NCBI RefSeq assembly: GCF_034140825.1
Contig: NC_089042.1
Span: 26,906,501-26,970,500 of the forward strand
Source: Oryza sativa Japonica Group
Lineage: Eukaryota > Streptophyta > Magnoliopsida > Poales > Poaceae
Direction of reading: 5' to 3'
Length of the DNA: 64,000 nucleotides
Part shown: piece after piece, positions 1-13,128 of the stretch
Position numbering within the stretch: the first letter of the stretch is position 1
Layout: every line of letters starts with the position of its first letter
The notes under the pieces: generated by a model
The model's input: only the letters and a program-made list of their open reading frames with translations
Told to the model about the DNA's origin: nothing
The model's database searches: none
Translations under genes and position numbers: made by a program

Positions 1-3000
1 ACAAGATGAGAAGAGTTAATAGAAAGTCTTGACCCCGAGGCAGGGCAAAGAATGTGACACTACTTGCAAACAGAGAAGAGATGCCATGAAAAGCCAAACA
101 CAAAAGATAACTGACCTTTCTCTAGTTGTCACCACAGTATATGCTACTCCCGATTAGAAGCAATTCCTTTGACCAATCCGGCTACGTGAACGCGCTAATT
201 GGCCTGCACTGCCTTGGCTATATTGGATTGCCAAACCTTTATGCAAAAGTGAAAAAAGACCAAATCAAAAGGGGAGAGAAAAATGCCATTGCCACCATGT
301 ATGAACATAGGATGAACAAAGGGTAGCCGCAATTTCAGTTATAGTTGAGAATGAACAGAGTTTGTACTTTCTACTCATGGAATCGTATGAGCACCGAGTA
401 CGTACCTCATGGTACTTTTCTTGCTTCAGTTGCATTGCCTCAAGAGGCACATAACTAGCTTCTGTTAGATTTTTCCTTCGATTAAAAACCAGCTTCTTCT
501 AGACTACTCTAGATTCTAGAACCTAAGACATACAGGAGACTTTTGGATTATAACCATTTCTTTTGAATCTTTTTTTTAATACGCAAAAAACTCGCATATC
601 TTTTATATTAAGGAAGGAGTTTGTATACACCGCGCTAACTATAAAAGAGAAAACAACAGAAAAAGGGGAAAACTCAGAAGGCTACAGTAGGTCTATCTCC
701 TGCAGCCGATTTTCCCGACTAAAGAGGGGCGACGTGCTTGCGTTAGATGGGTGTTCTGGCCATGCGCCCGAGCGCAGGTTCTTTTGCCACGTCTCGAGCC
801 ACCTCGGCCTAGGTTCTAGATTGGTTGTTTAAAACGACCCTGTTTCGCTCCTTCCGAATGATTTATTCTAATATAAATCGGTGAAATTCTAACGCTTTAA
901 CCCATCCTAATAGTTTCAAAAATATTGTGTGCTATTACAAGAATGGGTATTTTTTAAGGACCAAATCAAACTTTTAAATATATCCCAATACCCAGGGTAA
1001 AATCAAGGGTTCTTCTATTGCAGACTACAGCAAGAATATGGGATATCATAAAATTGGCATGGATATTACATCGTGGATTAATTTAACTGAAACAAGTTAA
1101 TTGCTATATGCGTGCGGTAATTTACATAAACATCAGGTAATGCATAGCAGTGGTGTCTATGTAAGTCTAGGATAAGAGAGGTTACCGCTGCAATATACCT
1201 TGCTTGCCCGGGAGTTCAAGTTGCTTCTTGTCAACTTGAAAAAACTGACGTGATGATGGCATGTGATCCGAACGCCATTGCCTCTGGTTCAGAGCTGTCA
1301 GCAGCAGAAGAAAAGTTGTCAACAAAAGGCAATTGCCCTTTGCTGGATGTGAAACTTCGCATCTTCACTTTGCATGCTAGCTACTAGTGTTACTTTGCAT
1401 GTATCCCTTTGATAAAAAAAAAAAAGCTTGTATGTTTGCCTCCACTACCATATATGCTGCTAAGAAAATATGTCTACATGAATTGATCATGTAAACATCA
1501 TACAATTATTTGGACAAAGAAAGAAATTCATGCATTCCATGTAATACTCCTAGCTAGGTTTGATTTCAGTCCATGTCTAGGTTAGTAGACAAATATTTGC
1601 TAGTGATGCATCTGCGATATGGTTAGGGTGAGGACGGTCTTCGCTCCCGTCAACACAGTTTGCATCTACATAGTCTATAGGTGCTTCTTTCATAATAAGA
1701 GTAATATACGACTCTCATTGTCTGCTTGTTGGTTTATCGGCTAGAGTCAAAATTTGAATTTTAAAATATAGAATTTTAAAATTTAGAGTTATTTCTTTTT
1801 GGGGGGAGGGGGAGGGGGTGGGTCATTGCAGTCTACTGTAGTTTTTGGTTGTTTCGTTTTTTTACTCAATATGTGTGCTCGGTAGAAAACCCATGTTGAA
1901 GGCTGTGAAATCTCGCAGAAATTCTAATGTATGGAGTGAACCGTGGATGCGTTTATGAGTATGCATAGGTGTGCATGTTTGTATACGTGGCGTGAGCTGT
2001 TCTTGCGTGTGGTATATGTCCTTACTGTGCACTATTCAGAAACAGGAGATAAATGTTTATGGTGGTCCTCAATTCACTATCTAAATTTTAATATTTGACC
2101 CTTAGATCTCCCATAATAATTGATAGAAAACTGTACTCCCAGCTGTACTTTTGTACACACACTAGATTAGAGGATTAAGCTCTAAGTAATATGTCCAAGT
2201 CTTTTTCATCGTACTATTGTAAAGGGCCAACAAGGGAGCGTGTATTGCGGGAAAGTAAAGGAAAAACAGATTTTTTTTAAAAAAAAAGTAGAGGATTCAC
2301 ACATCCAATGGTCATGCCTTTCCAATCCCCCTCAAATTGGAAAAAGTTCTAACCATACAAAATACTGTTCAGTTTTATGACAACACGCTTGATTTTTTTT
2401 TCTTCTTTTTATATATATTGCACTTGATCAGTCTCATCGTCCTGCCTTGATCATTTGATGTAATCACTTCGAGCAGCAGATTGACTGTGCTCACATGTTG
2501 GCACTGTCTGTTTGCTCCCACATTGGAAAGCTAAGGCTCTCAATCATTTGGTTGCACGGTTTATATTGTCATATTCTGGGGCCCTCATTTTGCTGTCTTA
2601 CATAATCACTTGAATTAGTGTTTTTAGGTGAAACACCATTGCCTGTCTCATCAAAGATAACAAAATGGCTAAATGGTACATTAATACACCTTTTAGGCTA
2701 AATATATGATAATATATTCTTCTTAAAATCATCCCTGGCATACATGCGACATCAACGGCTTTTTCTCTCTCTCCTCCACATTAGGATTTGCTGATATAGG
2801 ATTATGACATCTGAGTTGGCCTAATTCTACATGTCCTAAGGAATGGAAATGGACATCCAGCTGGGTTTATTGTACTAGCCATTAAGAACATTTTTTTTAG
2901 GCTAATTATTCCTTAGTTTGAGGGAGGGGCAACCCAATGAGCCGGGATAAAGGGATAAGCAACCAATGATTGGTCCCTTTTGGTCCAATCAGAAACCCAA

Positions 3001-6000
3001 TAAAATCTCTACTCATCCTTTGGGAGAAAGTGGTGAAAGAAAATAAAACTAAAATAAAAGAAGAGGCAATTGAAGGTGAGGGTCCCAGCAGGGGGCACTA
3101 GCTAGCAAGTAGTAGGAAGCATGCAGTTTGTTTAGCGTCACTGTCTGCCATTGCTACAGACATTTCGCATTCACTGGCGTCGTGTGGCCGGCGAGCCATC
3201 GAGTGCAAGGAAACGTATACACTGACCTCTGATTGGATTCGTCGTCGTCTAAGGCGTTGAGGTGGATCTTGTGTAAGCATGCCATCATCTATGTTTTTCC
3301 CCTTCATTCCTTTCTCATCTTCTCTTAATTTCTTCATACATCATCTACTCTTACTTTCTTCGTACTAGTAACATGCCCGAGCATTGTAACGGGCTGGATG
3401 TGGCGTAGGCAAGAGCCCTAGGCTTGCCTCCGCATAAATATGTCTGGATCCTTTTAAACCAGTGTATTTTTTGACAAAGCCAATATCCTATTAGTTAAGC
3501 TTTACTCGAGCTCTAGGATTAGAAAATTTCTGGCTCCGCCGACCCATACAACAGGATGGATGGGCTGGGAGTATGGATCGAGCATAAAACACTGAATTTA
3601 ACCAGTTTTTTGGGTTAATTAACCAACCATTTAGGTTTTCGCACTTGCGTGATTTGGGAAGGAGTGAGCGGGCGACTCCAATTTTAAGTGATAGAGAATG
3701 GACTAGTAGGACCAATTGCTAATTAACTCAGGATGGTATTATGTGATGCTGCAGGGATTTTTATGGCCTTAAGTAGACAGCACATATCATTCTGTTCCTT
3801 TGAAAGTGAAAGCTATAGTTTTAATTTTGGGATTTAATTTTAAGAATAATTTTAGGTGGTATTTTTTCTACTCATCGTCCCAAAGCAGACATACTAATAC
3901 CATGCATACTGAGTTTAATATTGTTAACATTACATTCAAATAACTAAAAGCACTTTTGGTAGGCATCTTTTGTACGGCACCAGTACCCTCTAGCTTGAGA
4001 TAGTGTCATCCTTATATAGAGCTAGCCAGTGCCATCCTTAATTTATATAGAATTGCTTCATATTATGCATAGATAAAATTTACAATTGTGGCTCTGTCAA
4101 CAAAGATAATCCGTTGACATTGGGCAAAGATTTTGTGGTTGTTTTCGCAGCAAGTTGGTTGAAAAATGTTACGGAAGCCATGCAAAGAAAAGGAACTATA
4201 CTTCAAGGAAGGCAAACAGAAGAAGTTACTGTTTGGAACAAAAGATTCAACCTTGACCTCAGCAATATACTACACCACTTTTTACTGAGAAAAAAAAAGG
4301 ATGTTGTCACAAATTTCTTGTGAACAACTCACAGAAAGTCACTGCGTAATAATTAATTTCACTTTTACTTAAAAGAAAGAGGCTGACACAAAGTTCTTGT
4401 GACAAATCCTGATATGTCAATGTTGAGAGGGTGCTCATGAATTTCCTTATCATGAGATAGCCTAAATATTTTTTTACAAAAAGAAATATGTAAGCTCTGC
4501 CTCGTTTCATCCAAAAAGAGATAGTACACTAATAATGCGGAGGGGACAATAGAATCAAAGCAGATTAAGGACCTAGAAATTGTTTCATCAAAGGGCTAAA
4601 TGACAGAATTCATATAGTAAAGAGACCAATTCTTCGTACGTGTAGAATCGATTGGGATAACTAACTGGCCAAAGCAACGTACTGAGTAGATGTCGTCATG
4701 GACGGCAGGTTAAACAATTTAATCTAAAACAACTGCAATTAAGCATGCAGTACTGTCACTATTGTCTATTGATGTACCGTGTTGGAGCTAGTTACTTCAG
4801 ACTTGCAAATATTAGTTTTGTCACCCTAATGGCGACATGCAGACCAATGCAACCATTTTACGTGGCCTGTTTGCTTGCTTCAATCTGACATTCTGACCTA
4901 TGCTTGTTGCTTTGATGTCACTAGTAGCTAACTAAGTAGTATATTCTTTGCTGCTAGTGTAGCTTTTTGAACTTATATATTATTTACCAGGAAGTAATCA
5001 AGATGTATTCATTAGCTGGTCAGTCACTAGTTAATTACTTTGTGCATGCTTTTGTATTGGTATTGTGGAAGAAAAGATTAGCTAAGAGAAGGGAGAAGAG
5101 TAAAACCCACGTTATATTATCAACTTACATTATTCTAAAATTTTAACTAGTCCTCTTCAACCATGGGTATAACAAATCAGAGGAAGATAGGAGATTGTAC
5201 AAGGACAGCTCCACACTAATGTTTGAGTTTGACAGCAATATAATGCTATGCACATGTTCTTAATTATTTGAAAACTTGTTAGGAAAAACTAGCAATCAAC
5301 CTGCCAAACCTAAGCTAAGCTAGCTAGCCATGCACTGCAAGCTATTGCAAAGCTTTTATCCCAACTCTTAAGTGTGGCACATATATAGTTTTAGGTTTAT
5401 ATTTATGAAAACCTAGGTTAACACAAAATATGTGCATGCAAATGTGGGCCCAACAAGCACCTTGGAGTGGGCCCCACATCCAATGTTTTAGTGGAAAGGT
5501 GTTGCTCAAAAGAGGGGAGGAAAGAAAGGGTTAAGGTAGAGAGGTTGCCCTAAGCTAGCAAAGCTATAGCTAGCGCAAAAGAGGAGCAAGAAAAGGAGCA
5601 GAGGAATATATAAAAAAAATGCATCATTGCAGTTGCAGTGCAGCTAGCCACACGATCGAATGATCGATCGAAGAATACGATGCCCCTCCAAATCTGATCC
5701 TGCATGCAGCTAGCTTAGCTTAATCAGTTACTTTTTTTTTGTGTTTTGGCAATGAGCATAATTAGTTACTTGCACGATTTGATCGGCGACAGAGTTAATG
5801 GCTGGTGCTGATTGATCGATTTGATTAATTGATTGTACTCAGGAGATGCTGCGTGCGTGCCTGCATGAGTCCATGGATTAAGAAAGGAATTATCTGTCAG
5901 ATCGGTTTAATTAGTCTGTTTCTTAGATTAGCTAGCTTGCAACCGGCGATTCTGCCAGACAGATTGGCGAACCGGAATATAATTATACTACCAGTTAAGC

Positions 6001-6999
6001 ACGATATTGGATTCGACTTGATCAGGAACAAGGTTGTACGTGGGTTGCCTTTTATTTTTTCACAGTAGATTGCTATGGCCTAGTGGTTTGGTTAGATATT
6101 GGGGTTTTTAATGTGTTTTTCTTTAAAAAAACGCAAATTAACACTAGCGTACGATCATTTTAGCAAAGTTGTAAGGGGATAAAATAAAGTCACCCTATAA
6201 AACTTTTATAGCGGAGCCGGTTAACGCCCGACTGTTTTAAACAGTTGATCGGACTCGCCAACGTATAACAAGAGGTAGAAATTCAGAGTCGTTGATATCA
6301 CTGTATTAGACGATGTTGATGGTATGTCATAGTGGCTTTTGTCTAGGATATGAAAAAAATCCTAAATCCACCACTGCTTCATTAATTGTTTGTGTAGAAC
6401 GCTAGTTTAATTATTCTTTATATTATGTACAAAGCTAGTAGTTTAATTGTTGTAGCGCGCATAAATTGCAGGTAGTTTCACAAGGAAATGCACCACCATT
6501 CCTCTTGGGATTAAAATTACACCATTATCTCCTCCTTAATATAACACCAGCTTAGCCTGGCTTTGGTTAAAAAAAATTACACAATTATTTATATATATCA
6601 CGCACGTTGTAAATTCAATCCGAGTCGAATGCAATGAAACCGAGTGCGTACGTGCTCCAGTCAACGGTGGTGTGTATCACATCTACCGCAGGAAAAGGGC
6701 GCCAAAAGGCAGAGTAATTTTCACACACATTCCTCCACCGCGCCGTCAAAAATCCCAAAATTTCCACGTAAAAACACAAAAAAAAAAAAAGTACACCAAA
6801 GAGCAACCAAACTAATTACCCTACTAATCAATTTCCCGTGAGAAAAAAAAATCAAGAAATCCAGTGCAGAAAACCTAAAACACCAAAAAAAAAGAAAAAA
6901 AGAAGAAGCAGTGCTTGCCAATTCGGAGAAGGCATCGAGCTGAAGCCACAGGGCGATCGATGGAGGTGAGGTGAGGAGGAAGAAGAAGACGAGATGGAG
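1..6999. other. AT-rich spacer, no gene recognised
   Basis: Only short open frames without recognisable domains or codon bias occur here. Seen directly: a G-rich tract at 1801-1822, poly(A)/poly(T) runs, and an A/T-rich TATA-like stretch near 5607-5615 followed by GATCGATCGA-type repeats. Nothing supports a protein gene. The part next to 7000 is the upstream region of the NAC gene. Confidence 0.6.
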
Positions 7000-7032
7000 T
7001 TGGAGTGCACTTCACGCCACATGAGGGAGATG

Positions 7033-7041
7033 CTATAAAAT
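7033..7041 (+). promoter_or_regulatory. TATA box of the NAC gene
   Basis: CTATAAAAT lies about 370 bases before the NAC start codon. A CT-rich tract (about 7080-7115), of the Y-patch kind common in rice core promoters and leaders, follows it. Transcription would be expected to start around 7065, which is inference from spacing. Confidence 0.65.
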
Positions 7042-7079
7042 CCCTTCTCCCTTTTCAATTTCACGCCAACACCCAACCC

Positions 7080-7115
7080 CCTCTCTCTCTCTATCTCTCT
7101 CCTCTCTCTCTCTCT
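7080..7115 (+). repeat. CT microsatellite in the NAC leader
   Basis: An imperfect (CT)n run in the presumed 5' leader, followed by repeated TAGCTC units. A second microsatellite, (TCG)n at about 7338-7368, lies closer to the start codon. Both are likely to vary in length between accessions. Confidence 0.8.
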
Positions 7116-7141
7116 AGCTCTAGCTCTAGCTCGTCGCCGCC

Positions 7142-7180
7142 ATGAACGTTCCAAGCAAATGCATGGCTCCTGCAAAGTAA
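7142..7180 (+). promoter_or_regulatory. uORF of 12 codons upstream of the NAC start
   Basis: ATG in a strong context (GCCGCCATGA) opens a short frame encoding MNVPSKCMAPAK before TAA. It ends about 225 bases before the NAC ATG. If this stretch is in the mature leader it would be expected to lower translation of the main frame. That it is transcribed is inferred from the TATA box at 7033. Confidence 0.5.
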
Positions 7181-7337
7181 AAAAAGAAGAAGAAGCAGCA
7201 GCTGCAGCTTCTCTTCAGTATCGATCTTTAACTGTATCGAGCTAGCTTAGCTTAGCTTAGCTCTCTGCCATTAACTTGTGCTTCACTGAGCTTGAGCTAG
7301 CTAGCTTCTTGGCTGTGTGACTGAGTAGCTCTAGCTC

Positions 7338-7368
<31 letters not shown>

Positions 7369-7404
7369 GCGTCGGTGGTGGTGTGAATTGATAGAATTGA
7401 TACG

Positions 7405-9942
7405 ATGGAGAGGGCGGCTGCGGCGGCGCCGGTGGTGGTGAGGCATGGAGGAGTGGTGTTGCCGCCGGGGTTCAGGTTCCACCCGACGGACGAGGAGCTC
7501 GTGGTGCAGTACCTCCGCCGCAAGGCGTTCGGCCTGCCGCTCCCCGCCGCCGTCATCCCCGACCTCCACAACCTCTTCAAGCTCGATCCCTGGGACATTC
7601 CTGGTACGAATTCTTGACGACGACGACGATGTCGAGATGGCACCATGAATGCTTGTTGATTGATTCGGTGTATGTGTGATCCAGGTGCGAGCAGCGACGG
7701 GGACAAGTACTTCTTCGCCGTGCGGCCACCTGCGGCGAGGGGGAGGAGGCAGCATGTGACGGCGAGCGGTGGGTGCTGGAAGCCGGCGGGCGGGCGGGAC
7801 AAGCCGGTGGTGGTGGCCCGGTGCGGCGGGAGCCACCTCGTCGGCGTCAAGAAGGGCATGGTGTTCGTCCCACGGCAAGGGAGGAAGGCACCGGCGGCGG
7901 CGGCGGCGGCCGCCGGCGGTGGCTGCTGGGTCATGCACGAGTACAGCCTCGCCCTGCCGATGCACAAGAAGGTGAGAAACCACTACTAATCAATCATATG
8001 AGCATATGATTTCCTCCTTAATGATTGATTAATCACTCTCTTGATGACTAGTTGACTGCCAATTTGCCCATTTCTTCATGCAAGAACTGATTGTGTTTGT
8101 TGATTGATTTGTTTTCTTTCTTGATAAATCTTCTTGTGTTTCTGCATGCATGCAACTCAAGTGAGCAAGCTTGATAAATCTTCTTGAGCATTAATTTGGG
8201 ATCCAATATTAAGCTCAAGCTAGCTTAGCTTAGCTTCTCAAAGTGCTACTACTAGCTAACTTGATCATATGTTTGCTTATCACTATTTTTATTAGTTATT
8301 TTTAAAATTACTAGCTATATGGCTTTCAAGATCATGTCACATGCTCTCCATTAGCTTAAAGCTGTATATTTGTCTTAAATTACTAATTAGATAATTCTGA
8401 TAGCCACAGCATAGGTACAAATCAGTTAACCAGTCAAGTACTATGCTAGAATTTGCCAATAAATAAAACAAAAAAAACCCAGTTCAACACAAACTTCTCA
8501 GCCATAACTAATTAACCGAGGAGCATCATACAAATTAACACATACAGGCAGGGTACAGTCTGCACATCAAACTGTCACAACATGCTCATTAATAGTCATG
8601 ATCAACAACAACAATAACTCGCAGTTTTAAATTGCTTCTGATGGTGGTTGCAATTCATCCTGACATGGAGAGGTGGCTGTACTAGATGCTCTCTGCTCAT
8701 CAGATCGAATCGTCTCATCAAGTTGTGCAGCTCCACTACTACCAGTATCTGCTAGTACTAGTACTACTAGCCACTCTCTTGCATATATGCAAGAACCAAC
8801 CAAACCAACCCAGCAGCATCCAATTAAGCTGACAAACAAGTAGTACCTCAGGCTATTAATCATGTTTGTTGGGATTACATTAACTAATGCTTAATTAGCC
8901 AGAACAACAGTGTTCCATGCCTGCTCCTGTGTCTGAACAAGCTGGGGCCTGTATATATTTCAATGCTGTCCAGTAGATCGACCAGTGCTGTTGTGGCCAG
9001 TTCTGTGGCCACTGTTGAAGATATGTGCAGTAGATGTTCATGCTCGTTTTGATTGAGAGAATCTTGAAATTAAAACACCTTGCTGGCAATTAGTTTGATT
9101 GACAAGCTGTACTTGAATGCTACATCTCGTATATCTACTTTTTTTTTTGAAGAAAGATGCTTGAATGCCCTAGAATTCATGTAGTTATATTTTCTGAAGT
9201 TTGATCGTAAATACATATATAAAACCATCTGAACTTGTTACATGAAAATTATCATTGCAATTGTCATTTAAAAAACTTTCATGATATTAATTTTGCTAGT
9301 ATATTTTAGTGTAAAATTAATTAAATTAGCCTGGATTAGTACATAGTGTAGTAGGAGTAGCTAGTACCATTCCTTGCAATATCACTACTAATGCTAACAC
9401 TGTGTTTCACTGCTGTTGCTAGAACAGACTGAACAGTAGGATTTGCACTTGAATTTCAGCATATATTAAAAATAAAGTACAGAGGATAGAATTCCAGAAG
9501 AAAGACCATAAATTTTGAACAGTTTTTAGGTTGCTTAAGCTTGTGTGTCCTTTGTAAACAATGTGAAAACTACAAAAGAGTATTTCAAGAAAAAAAAGGG
9601 AAAAATTAAAAAAAATGAGTACATGGACAGAAACAACTGAAGTTTTCAAACACAGCTAAAGCTGGAATGTTCTTAGATCGATGAAGCTGACATATTTTTT
9701 TTTCTGATTTGTGTGAACGATCTCTGCAGGGTTGCTTGGCTGAGGCTGAAGAATGGGTAGTGTGCCGGATATTTCAGAGGAGCAGCAGCGGCAGCCGGTC
9801 GCCGAGGAGGCCTGACAACGACGTGAGGCGAACGATGCCGGCCGTCGCCGAGCTCGGCCGGTCGCCGTCGCCATCGTCGTCGTCGTCGCAATCCAGCTGC
9901 GTCACAAGCAGCTCCGACCAGGAAGAGGTCAGCAGCGGCTAG
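7405..9942 (+). CDS. NAC domain transcription factor (VNI2/ANAC083-like), 3 exons
   Basis: Exons 7405-7603, 7685-7971 and 9730-9942 splice with GT-AG introns (81 and 1758 nt) into 232 residues. The N-terminal NAC domain shows subdomain A ([19 protein letters not shown]), B ([10 protein letters not shown]), C (DKYFF...[14 protein letters not shown]), D ([10 protein letters not shown]...WVMHEYSL) and E ([11 protein letters not shown], on exon 3). NAC proteins bind CACG-core DNA as dimers in the nucleus. The [12 protein letters not shown] stretch and short tail resemble the VNI2/ANAC083 group, linked in Arabidopsis to vessel differentiation and senescence. Oddities: GGCWKPAGG replaces the usual GYWKATG, and an alanine/glycine run interrupts subdomain D. 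The tail is only about 50 residues, serine-rich and acidic at the end. The family is certain; the subgroup is a judgement from motifs. Confidence 0.93.
7972..9729 (+). other. Long second intron of the NAC gene
   Basis: This 1758-nt AT-rich intron runs from GTGAGA to a TTTTTTTTCTGATTTG...CTGCAG acceptor. No open frame with domain content and no complete transposon was recognised inside. Confidence 0.8.
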
Positions 9943-10123
9943 CTAGCTGAAGAAGAATGCAGGCAGCAGCAGCAAGCAGCTAAGCTGCCTCTCAAAGAGA
10001 GGCTTGAGTGTTAGCCTAGCTAAGCATATATATTTATAGCCGGCCAAACCCTCTGAAAGTGATCTGCATCAATGCATGCCCCCCTTTAATTTCTTCTTCC
10101 TCCTTAATTATTTTTTCCCAACC

Positions 10124-10165
10124 ATGTAATGTAATGTAATTTAATGTAATGCAGTGTAATGTAAC
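10124..10165 (+). repeat. TAATG-type microsatellite in the NAC 3' UTR
   Basis: Imperfect tandem TGTAA units lie about 190 bases after the stop codon. A/T-rich sequence to about 10430 is the likely 3' UTR and polyadenylation zone. Confidence 0.6.
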
Positions 10166-10439
10166 GGGAAGGAAGCACTGAATTAATCAAATTAAATTAA
10201 CAAATGAAGAGTGCTCAAAAGTCCAAGGAAGCTTCTAAGGTTCAGGAGCCAGATATTATCTACTTAATTAATTAATTATGGGCACATATCTGTAGTTGCT
10301 AGCTAGCTGCATATGCATCTCGTCGTTGTCGATCCATTTGTAACTTGCAAGTTGTGTTGGTGTAATATTGTAATATTTTTCTCCGATGGTTGAGAAATTA
10401 ATCTGAAATCCATTATAGCAATTAATTGCAACTGTTGCA

Positions 10440-11136
10440 TGTCTCATTCTTTTTTTCTTTGCTTTGTTTTCAGACTCATGTACTCTACATGAGTTGCATG
10501 TCTCATTCCTTAACTACCCTGTACTCTACATGAGTTGCTTATGCCTCACCAACTCATGTTCACATACATAGAGATGATTTTTTTTTCTGAGAGATATATC
10601 ATTCTGTATCACATAAATAACTTATCTTAGAATAAAATGATAAGTGTGCTTAAGAGTTGATAAGGCATACTACATAACTTCATTTCCCCACAAAAGAAGG
10701 CATACAATCAACAGCATTTAGCACAATAAGAAGCTAGCTAAAACTCTTGACAAATAAAAGGCTGCTATCATGCGTGCACATAGACATGCATGCACATATA
10801 TGTTAATTATTATTAGGTTAAGGATCAACATAACTAAATTATATGAGTAGCTAGTGCTTGTCTGCTCTGCCAAGAGAGAAAGCTGCACAACACCTAATGC
10901 CACCTGTAGGTGCTAATGCTTTAACAGTGCTGTTCTTTTAATAGTGTAGATCCTCATTTTATTTTCCTTCTTTAAGAGAGGGATCCTTGTTTGCTTTGTG
11001 ATCCATATAAACGTAAGCAACTCCATTAATCTCCATTCCAGCTGGATTAATTATTAATGCACTATAATTAATTCAGTACTGTCCGACAAAGCATACAATT
11101 CTTGTACTAGTTCTGCAAGAAAAATTAAAAAAGCAA
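10440..11136. other. Spacer without a gene
   Basis: AT-rich. A short near-duplicate of about 25 bases containing GTACTCTACATGAGTTGC occurs twice near 10479 and 10520. No coding signal was seen. Confidence 0.6.
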
Positions 11137-11138
11137 TA

Positions 11139-11357
11139 CTTCCTCTGTGCTAAAATAAATATAGTTTTACACTGTTCATGTCTAACGTTTGACTGTTCAT
11201 CTTATATAACATTTTTTTATAGTATTTTTGTTGTTATTAGATGATAAAACTAGTACTTCATATGTGACTATTTTTTTAATAAATTTTTCAAATAAGATAA
11301 ATGGTCAAACGTTGAACATGGATACTCACGACTGCACTTATTTTAGGGCGGAGATAG
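11139..11357. mobile_element. Stowaway-like MITE
   Basis: A TA dinucleotide flanks both ends. The terminal inverted repeats are CTTCCTCTGTGCTAAAATAA and its imperfect complement ending TTATTTTAGGGCGGAGATAG. The internal halves also pair (AACGTTTGAC with GTCAAACGTT). Length, TA target and termini fit the Tc1/mariner-derived Stowaway group of grasses. No coding capacity. Confidence 0.8.
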
Positions 11358-11359
11358 TA

Positions 11360-13123
11360 TTTAATTAAACACACATAACCATATGAGCTAAGAGCATGTT
11401 TAATTAGAACATAGAAATTCTGAAAGAATTCCACAATAATATAATCAGTTCATTTCCTACCAGCATGAAAAAGAACAGATGCTCCAAACAGAACCTAATT
11501 AAGATTGTCATGCATGCAAAGAGAGTTTAGCTAGACTTGAAGGAAATAAACAACCAAAAGCTTAATTACAATAGGATAAGGGTGGCAATGGACGAGTGGT
11601 TTGAGAAAGAGATGCTTTCCAATGTGCAAAATGAGAGAGATAGTAGATGATAGCCTTCAGCTTGAGCTTTGATCTCATTCAGTGGGAGAGAGTGTGTGTG
11701 TGGGTGGGCCCAGTGATAGCCAAGCGAATCCACTCTAGATTTGGCTTTGAATAATAAAGGCCATGTGTCACACTCACCAACAGCGACCCACACAGGCCAC
11801 TAATCACAAACATATATGGTGAGATTTTGCTTAAGCTATAGCTCACCCATTTGGTAGGCTCACCTCCATTAAGGCACAAATAATTAGCCGCATAAATACT
11901 TTCTCTTCACCTTTTATGGCCCTTTTGTTTCTTCCCTTAACTTTGTCCAATCCAACCAAATATCATATCAGTGACTGAATCATATATCCGCTGATCTTGA
12001 AGATTCTCCTTTATAGTTTGAGAAAAACAAAACAACGGTTATACATATTAACTATCGCCAACCTTAGATAGGAATTTAGCAATTGGTGTCATCTCTATCT
12101 TTAAGATGATGTTTTAAGTAATTATTTTATTTCAATTAAGTTGTGATTTTATAGTTTACAATAGTTCGTCCTGGACCCTCTATAATAATTAGCTGTATTT
12201 TTTTCAAGCAAATTAAGACTGAAATAAATTTTATTAATAAAAAAAGTGTGTATATGCCTAGAAAAAGTTTAACACGAAATATATTCAGGTTTGGCTAAAT
12301 TGGATGCTAATTTGCAACCATCCATCACTTTCTGAACTGACTGTTTCTTTTTCCTCTCAGATAGATAGCTGGATGGATGGATGGATAGAAAGATGTTCGC
12401 ATGGTTGATTGGCTATCTAGCTAAGCTGCTCCCCGGTTGCCTGAATCCTCAGAACTGCATCATCTTCAAGTCGCTAATCCAGCACCCATTTGAGCGTGAC
12501 AGGTTGATTAATTGCAGTACGTATATGCACTGTGTCGCCTACGCTACACGTCGTTGCTTCAGCTCTCTGAACTCGTGTACAGGGACAGTCTCGACTACTG
12601 TTCATGCAGAGCAGTGTGCAGTGCAGCATATATACATGCACCCATCCTGACCTGTAATTTTCAGGCGTATTCAGCCTAGATCGCGATGAACAAATCGATA
12701 GACTGATTGATGTATCATCATCATCACTACTCTATCAATCCAAGATCCAAGGTTAATTAGCCTCTTCTTTTTTGCATAGCGATCGATCGATCGAGCCATG
12801 TGTATATTTGCTGATAGATGTTTACAGCTATAGCTAGCTAGATGCAGGTTAGGAATCAGCAGGGATCAGAATTGAATATATATATATAGTTGTGAAGAAT
12901 GCGACATGGCGAAATAGATAGATAATTAGATGCATATTGCGAGCTGGCTAGAACTGGACGGCGCCTGAAGAAATAAAATTGATCTTATGAATTCTTTCTA
13001 GGGACCATGATTGATTTATTTCAGTGAGGTGTGTTCTAGCTGATTACTCGTAGCAGTACAATTGAGCAGTTGCAGCATCTGTTGCTTTCGATATCTTGTA
13101 CAAATTTTTCCAAGGCTTATTGT
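11360..13123. other. Spacer without a recognised gene
   Basis: This is AT-rich sequence. An open frame at 12381-12650 has no recognisable domain. Small GATC/GATCGATC and GGATGGAT repeats are present. Nothing else could be supported. Confidence 0.55.
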
Positions 13124-13128
13124 CTAGC

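Noticed and set aside
126-326. 66-codon frame near the left edge
   Set aside because: No domain, no codon bias, no promoter or splice context; compatible with chance.
6085-6095. TGGCCTAGTGG, a perfect tRNA A-box-like string
   Set aside because: No B box, no T-tail and no target duplication around it, so no SINE or tRNA can be supported.
7257-7983. Two long minus-strand frames (over 220 codons) opposite NAC exons 1-2
   Set aside because: They are GC-rich mirror frames of the NAC exons, full of Arg/Pro/His runs, without domains. The plus-strand NAC domain explains the sequence.
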